A stretch of DNA of 43,096 bases from Pezizomycotina sp. ARF18. Lineage: Eukaryota > Ascomycota. Made by a program: the position numbers and the translations under genes. Shown here piece by piece: positions 37,169 through 43,096 of the stretch. The stretch spans positions 1 to 43,096 of the forward strand of contig AZLU01000204.1 of the NCBI GenBank assembly GCA_002224055.1, in the 5' to 3' direction. Positions within the stretch are counted from its first letter, which is position 1; each line of letters opens with the position of its first letter. The notes below the pieces were generated by a model that was not told the origin of the DNA, made no database searches, and worked only from the letters and a program-made list of their open reading frames with translations.

Positions 37169-37385
37169 TTATTTATTTTATTTATTTATTTATTTGGTTC
37201 TTTGGCTGGCACGTTGACGATTTCTTCCCGTTGTGTTAGGCCTTTGCTGTGAGTTACCAGTAAGCGAGAAACCCCAAAGCAACCGACCTCATGGGAAAAA
37301 AAAAAAAAAACCCATGCAAAAACACACACACCTCTAAAGCCCTCGAGAACAACTTTATCAAAATACCGTAACCCGACATACCAGC
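36615..37385. other. intergenic region, ARG2 to ORC4
   Basis: AT-rich spacer containing a long ATTT repeat shortly before ORC4. No gene recognised. Confidence 0.6.
37110..37194. repeat. (TTTA)n microsatellite
   Basis: About 20 units of a TTTA tetranucleotide with a few one-base irregularities, 190-275 bases upstream of the ORC4 start codon. Confidence 0.95.
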
Positions 37386-40235
37386 ATGAGCCTCGTCGAA
37401 GCTCGAGGCAACGCTGCGCCCGCACCAGCAACCGCCGGGACTCCAGCCAAGCAACGGGGCAAGCAATTGCTGACCGCGCTTCCGTCCAAGTAGACACACC
37501 CCTTCGAAGAGGCGGAAGACAAGAGGTGGAGACCAACCGGCCAATGATGAGGAGGATAATGCAGCAGATAACGACGACCCGTTCGCGTTCAAGGAAGACA
37601 ACGGCAAAACTTAAGAGGGACGTCCGCGAAGAACGCGAAAGCTCCCTCGCTGACTGCTAAAACGAAAGCGCAAGCATCTGCTGCTGCGGCTGCGACACAA
37701 TCGTCGGGTCACGACGCGGACAGCGACGATTCGGAAGGTTCAGCCATACGCGTCCGGACGTCACTACTCCGTCTCCCAATCGAGCAGGAAGACTCCCGGC
37801 TCCGCTCGGGGAGGGCAAAAGCGACCCCCACGTCACGGGTGCGCAAGGCATCGCGGGCAGAGCAGAAGGGGGAGCCGAAAGTAAAGCCAGGGGGAAAAGA
37901 CGATAGTGAAGGTGGGAGGAAGACACGGACAAGACGCCACGAGCACGTGGCGGAAGGGGCAAGTTAGCTTCAAGCTGTTTGAAGCTCCAGGAACCCAAGT
38001 AGCATCTCCTGCCAAGAAATCAGTAGGTCGGCCGAGGAAATCCCCAATTACTACGGCCGTCCATAACGACGAGGAAGAGGAACCAAAGGCAGCTACAAGT
38101 TCGAAGCGGGGTGCTTCTAATCGAATCTTCAAAGCCCATAAAGAAGAGAGGTGCAGCGGCAGCAAGCGACACAGCCGAGCAAGATGCTAGCGGTAGCGAT
38201 GTCTGGGAAATAGAGTCCGATGACGACGGCCAAGGCGGTGAAAGCGACGTTTTAGTTCAAGGTTATCTCGGAGCACAAAGCTTAACGCCGAGTTAAGGAA
38301 GGCAGCAACGCCAAGAAGAAACAGGCAGGGGCAGCTTACGGAGGTGAAGGGAAGCTGATGGACGTGGAGAGCTTGCTGGCATTTCAGTGCTGCATCCAGA
38401 GTTCGAGTATACGGCTAAAGTAAGCCAGCGGGCTGTTAACGCCGTGAAAAAAGCATGTTATGGCAAAGTTACGGGAGGAGTTACCCCCAAACACTCGCGG
38501 GTTTAGATGATGAATACAAGTAAGGCTCATTGACGAGAAAAAAAAAAAAAAAAAAAGCAAGAAAAAGAAAGAAAAAAGTGCTTACATAGCGTGTTTCTAT
38601 GCTAATACTACAAGCATATTCTGCCGCTAGAACAGTAAATCAGCTCATGGAACAGACAATATCTCAAGGAGAAGGCAACTCGATGCTCTAATCGACCTAG
38701 AGGCAGTGGCAAAACAGCTACGGTGGAGAGATCAATCCTGGAGCTGAAGAGGAGTACCCTAAAGAATTTTTGGTCGTGCGTCTCAATGCCTCATACAGAA
38801 TGACGAAAGACGGCTGTAAGAGAAATTTGGAGGCAACTGGGTGTTGGTATGGAGATCGAAGAACAACAGAAGGTAAGAAAGATTTCCACTGCGCCTCCGG
38901 CATGGCTACTATTTGAAATAAAGAAAGAATAATTTAAAAGTTCCCTTACCGGTTTTTCTAACATTCCCAGTCATCAACTTTGCAGATACCCTTACCTCTG
39001 TGCTTGCGCTACTTCTCATCCCTCCGAGCATGTCCCTGAGAACGCCGAAGACGAAATCGCTGAAACAGCAACCAGCATATCTGTGATATTCCTTATCTCC
39101 GAGTTTGAGCTGTTTGCACTGCATTCAAGGCAGACCTGCTGTATAACCTCTTCGACATTGCGCAGGCAAAGAAGGCCCCGATCGCTGTGATAGGGATGAC
39201 AACCAGGGTGGATGCTGTGGAGCTCTTGAAAAGAGGGTCAAGAGTAGGTTAGCCATCGGACGACGGCGTTCAAGATCGGAGGAAATGCAGGGAACAAATT
39301 GGAAGGATGGTGGCAGGTGCTTAGGAGCGGGCTGTGCGTTGACGCGGATGAAATCGGGGACGATGAAGGTGGCGAAGCTTTACAATCGGCAGACTGGAAT
39401 TACTTTGATGCATGGAACGAGCATTTGACGTTGGTGACCTTCTTTGATCATTTCATTCCTTTTTTGTTTTGTTTCTATTTTTATTTTTTCAATGCCTCGA
39501 TGCAACCAGAGGAGCTGATCTTGTTCTAAAGTTTATGTTCAAATCGGACGGCCAATTCAGGGATACCGTGGAGAGGCATCTTTTGGCAGACCAAAGATAT
39601 TAAATATTACTACTCTCACTGCCTGATACCGATCTGCGATCTTAGCCCTGAGCAACCGTTTCTACGCGGGGCGCCGGCGTTATTGAAAGATGCCTTGATA
39701 CCTCCAGACAATAAACTCTACATGCTACAGGGTAAGTGGCCCTTTATTCCTTATGGAAGCAAGCCTTTCCTCCAAATCATGTCATTGATTAACGAAATTC
39801 GGCCGTTTGTTTCCCAGACCTACCTGAACTTGCACTAGCTCTCCTAATATGCGCCGCCCGCCCTTAATCCGATCCTCGGACACAGACATGTGCAACTTTA
39901 CGATGGCTTACGAGGAGTACAATAGCCTTCTTGGAAAATTTAAACAACATTCACAGTCCCTCATAGTGATGAAAATTTGGAATAAGGAAGTCTCGCTCTC
40001 GGCATGGGAAACACTATCGACCACGAGCTTATAATCCCTGTTCAAAGGTGCTGGCGGCGGCGCACGGGAGCGAGCAACTTCTCGGAAGTAGCGGTTTGTT
40101 TAGAAGGGGGCGAATGTACAGGGTTGATGTCGGTTGATGGAGATAAAAAGCAAGGTAGAAGCTGGGAATGGGCAGCATATTGCAAAATTGGTGTACAATC
40201 TAAGATATAAACGGCATACATCACTATCATGTTGA
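37386..40235 (+). CDS. ORC4: origin recognition complex subunit 4
   Basis: AAA+ subunit of the six-protein complex that marks replication origins and loads MCM. The N-terminal part (37386-38300) is long, basic/acidic and disordered, with two AT-hook cores, GRPR at 37618-37629 and [12 protein letters not shown] at about 38014-38049. The AAA+ domain begins near [14 protein letters not shown] after an intron (38520-38630). Walker A is PRGSGKTA; later come EFLVVRLN and [19 protein letters not shown]. After intron 38873-38970 come [12 protein letters not shown] and a Walker B region [18 protein letters not shown], then [12 protein letters not shown] and [20 protein letters not shown]. Further blocks: [34 protein letters not shown], intron 39732-39817, [32 protein letters not shown] and C-terminal RMYRVDVG. 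More than ten single-base losses break the frame, among them LIGPRG, where GGA reads GA near 38690. The 3' end at 40235 is in the frame giving RMYRVDVG. Confidence 0.9.
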
Positions 40236-43096
40236 GCATCAATTCACTTTTTTGCTTTGTACGTTACTGATTTTTTTTAAGCACCTATTAGACTAGTGAT
40301 TTCCATTCCGGTACTGCTGTCAGCTTACCCAGTAAATAGACGACAGCAGGTTCATTTGAGATCGAAGTCCTGGTGAGCTCGGTTTCACATACCAGTGCTT
40401 ATTTGCCTTTCTTGATATAATCTTGTTTTATGACAAGGCATGTTATGCATGCTTCCATGAGCGGTTTTTAAACGGACAAGTAAGCAGAAATGCCGAGACA
40501 GAAATTCAGTTTTCAAAGCGGAATAAGATGAAAAATCATTCATCGCTTTGCCTCAAAGTCTTGCTACAACGAATTCTGAATTGGTGGGCACCCCAGGTAA
40601 TGACTTGACTCTGCATTTAAGAACCTGTCGAACCGTCATCGTTTTGCTCTGCACATACATATCTGCACTACATATCTATTACCAGGAATGATTATGTTCG
40701 AGACCTATGAACATGATCAGCATCGCTTGTTCGGGAAAAGCCTATGTTCGAAAAACGTTTTCAGGGTATCGTGTTGCTTCTTGGGAATCATCGACTGAAA
40801 CGTGAAATATTGGTGTAGCTAGTTATGAGCTTTTTTCAGTTTTTTTTTTTTTTTTTGGTTAGTTTGTGATCTCAAATCTGAAGGAAATGTCGTGAGTTTA
40901 CGAACGGATAAAAAAGTACCGAGTCGTATGTTGAAAATATATATATAAATAAATAAATAAAATAAATAATATAATAAAAACTAAAAAATTCAGGGATATA
41001 AAATCGTACGAGTTTTAAGTTGGACAATTTTATTATTCAGAAGATTAGAGCAAGTCTTTTTGCCGCACCTTCTCTTTTCAATCTCTGGGATTCATATTTC
41101 TATGTATGCAAGTACTTAGCGCTGGGGCTTTCGGGCTTTCATGTCAACTTTAGTTCTCTGAGACAAGCCATCGGACCTAAAGAAGGGACATGTCCGGCTT
41201 TTTCGGGGTAATTGCCGTAGCAAGAGGGATCCTGACCCACTATGGAACAGACCTTTTTCTTTCCTTTCACCTTTGTTTCTTTTAACGACGCAAAAAGAGA
41301 CAATACAATACCGGAAATTCATTCCCTTGCGGATCCACGTTTCGTAGCATGATTTAAATTTCGTCAAATCGAATGTGGGAAAGGTGCGATAGAGGGGTTT
41401 TTTTTTTTTTTTCGCATCGAAGACTAAGCAGCAGCGGAGTATCCTCCGAGGGATCACCGCCCGTTTCGTTTCTCCTCACTTCCCTCCTGGTTCGCAGTTC
41501 TTTAAAGACTTCCATGCAAGAAAAAACAAGGAACGGAGAAGAAACTCGCTGGCAAAAAAAAGAAAGAAGGAAAAGAACGGAAAGGGATAACTCTTGGTCT
41601 CGGTAAAAGAGGAATATATGTATTGCGGCCGTGTTGCAGCTACTCACTACAGTTCAGTAATCTTTGAAAAGTTTCAAGAAAAAAAAAAAAGAGGAAAAAA
41701 AGAGAAAAAAAAGAGAAAAAAGAGAAAAAAAAAAAGAAAAAAAAAAGAAAAAAAAAAGAAAAAAAAAAAAGAGAAAAAAGAGAGAAAGAGGGAATGGTTT
41801 TTTGTTGGTCATCGCGTTTCTCGTAAACACCGATATTGCGCAAAGGAAAGAAACCGAAATAGGAGAGATGCAGATGGGCAGAGCGGATCCGAGAAACTAG
41901 TATCGTAAGAATAAGAACGTGGAGACCACGCTTGCTCCACATTTTCTTGCTTTCCGGGCAAATAGCAAGTTTCAAAACCCGAACACTGTCTTCATTCAGC
42001 TCTCTGCAAGGAAAGAAACAAGATGATGAATTAATTCTCCACCCCACGTGTGTATGAATCGCGCAGGTTTTTTACGAGCCTTGAATTTAGCAATTTTTCC
42101 ACATCAAGGCAGGCAGTTTGTGTTTTTTAGGGGGAAATAAGTAAATAAAAATAGAGAGCCCACGAGGCCGCTAAAACTACCACGTTTGAATAACTTACAT
42201 GTGGATATTTCTTGAAGATGAGAGGATCATCAAATCTATAAACTAAACGGGAGAAAGGCCGATCAACGAGACGTTTCTATCTTATTCACTGTCAGGGAGA
42301 AATTTCGCTCTTGAGAACGCAGAAATAGTATATATACTCTCATGAAAGAATTTTCCACTTCCCCAATTCAGATGTTAGTATCTTTCTCATGCGGAAAGGT
42401 GGAGAATAATAACAATTGCGTGCTCAGTTAAGTTAACAACTTGAAAGTGGGGTTAGATTGATCTCAAAGATTGAACGAAGACGAACTGTTTTTGTCCCAA
42501 AAGGGCGCGACCACGTGGGATCGATTTCTTCTTCCTCGTGAAAATTTTTTTATTTTAATTTGACTACTACTATTTTCTTTCAAGCCGTCAACGAGCTGCT
42601 GTGGAGTAATGTTTACTACCCCTATATATATATTAGTTACTGCATATACGAGAAAATGCTTCGGATATTGAGGCTTATTATTAGTTAGAGGACAGCTCGG
42701 TAAACAGTGCAAAGGACCCCAAAACTCCCGAAATAGATTTATAGAACGAGCCTAGATATATCTAAAGGCGAGCCGCCCAATTATTCAGTTTGTACTTTAT
42801 TATAAACTTCAACGAGTCAGTATCTATCTACTTAACTTAGATTACTGGGAAGGGCAAGTACTTAGCACGATTCAGCGGCAAATAATGGCGATTTGATCCT
42901 GAGTGAATAAACTAGACTACCTACCTAGGCGGGTACAAATCTTGCATCTGTCACCACAAGGCCAGATGGGGGATATTGCTGAGCTTTATTTCTATTTGTT
43001 CTAACTAAAGGTTTACCCTCATATCCACCACTACATTTATCAATAATTCTAGGAAGGGGACGAAGACTGCTCTTGAGGAAAAAAAAAAAAAAATCA
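40236..43096. other. gene-poor right flank
   Basis: No gene recognised. It contains T/A tracts (40840-40856, 41399-41412), an A/G-only tract (41680-41793) and a short A tract at the extreme end. Frames in 41350-42050 are mostly Lys/Arg/Glu translations of the purine tract, or their Phe/Leu complements. Confidence 0.55.
41680..41793 (+). repeat. A/G-only (purine) tract, about 110 bases
   Basis: A run containing almost only A and G, mostly A tracts of 4-11 bases separated by single G or GAG. Homopurine/homopyrimidine mirror-like tracts can form triplex DNA; that property is inferred. Confidence 0.85.

Noticed and set aside
37657-38165. Two minus-strand frames over 110 codons
   Set aside because: Antisense to the GC-rich N-terminal coding part of ORC4; composition is that of a shadow frame.
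41373-41908. Lys/Arg-rich frames suggesting a basic nuclear protein
   Set aside because: These are translations of the A/G-only tract and have no conserved block.
1-43096. CRISPR array, rRNA or biosynthetic gene cluster
   Set aside because: No regularly spaced repeats, no rRNA-like sequence, and the recognisable genes belong to unrelated housekeeping functions.

Overview
The window looks like nuclear DNA from a filamentous ascomycete (Pezizomycotina). The genes have short spliceosomal introns (about 56-171 nt, GT...AG, branch points such as GCTAAC), the recognisable proteins have fungal housekeeping homologues, and there is an intron-containing nuclear tRNA-Arg. Gene density is low for an ascomycete (about 10-11 protein genes in 43 kb), and long poly(A)/poly(T) tracts are very common. 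That would suit a repeat-rich Pezizomycetes-type genome such as a truffle, but species cannot be fixed from sequence alone.

Layout, left to right: gene-poor AT-rich flank (1-2270); a weak hypothetical coding stretch on the minus strand (2271-2800); a long minus-strand gene for a CCCH-like zinc-finger protein (3391-6778); intergenic DNA; CCP1, cytochrome c peroxidase (9781-11318, +); SEC59, dolichol kinase (12627-15290, +); a large unrecognised protein of about 950 aa (16167-19161, +); a decayed minus-strand copy of a fungal ISGEP/ubiquitin-like family gene (20340-21166); an F-box gene (21640-22636, +); a degenerate tRNA-like element (24548-24632, -); a small helical hypothetical gene (25243-25959, +); a conserved four-span membrane protein (26591-27435, +); a large F-box/leucine-rich-repeat-like gene (30061-32247, +); tRNA-Arg(CCG) with a 17-nt intron (33698-33785, +); ARG2, mitochondrial N-acetylglutamate synthase (34654-36614, +); ORC4, origin recognition complex subunit 4 with an AT-hook N-terminus (37386-40235, +); and a gene-poor A/G-rich flank to the end.

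The genes do not form a pathway or cluster. They are unrelated housekeeping functions: mitochondrial peroxide removal, ER glycosylation, arginine synthesis and DNA replication initiation, plus F-box adaptors and orphan proteins.

The most important property of the sequence is that nearly every gene, including the single-copy essential ones, is interrupted by frame breaks. Every break I could phase is equivalent to loss of one base, often in a short run (CCC to CC, GG to G). I read this as a systematic single-base-deletion error of a long-read assembly, not as wholesale gene death. The coding entries are therefore called as genes with breaks described, and only the ISGEP/ubiquitin-like copy is called a pseudogene. 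I did not find a convincing new biological system. The most interesting biology is the AT-hook N-terminus and altered Walker B motif of ORC4, the unrecognised 950-aa protein, and the decayed ISGEP/ubiquitin-like gene.
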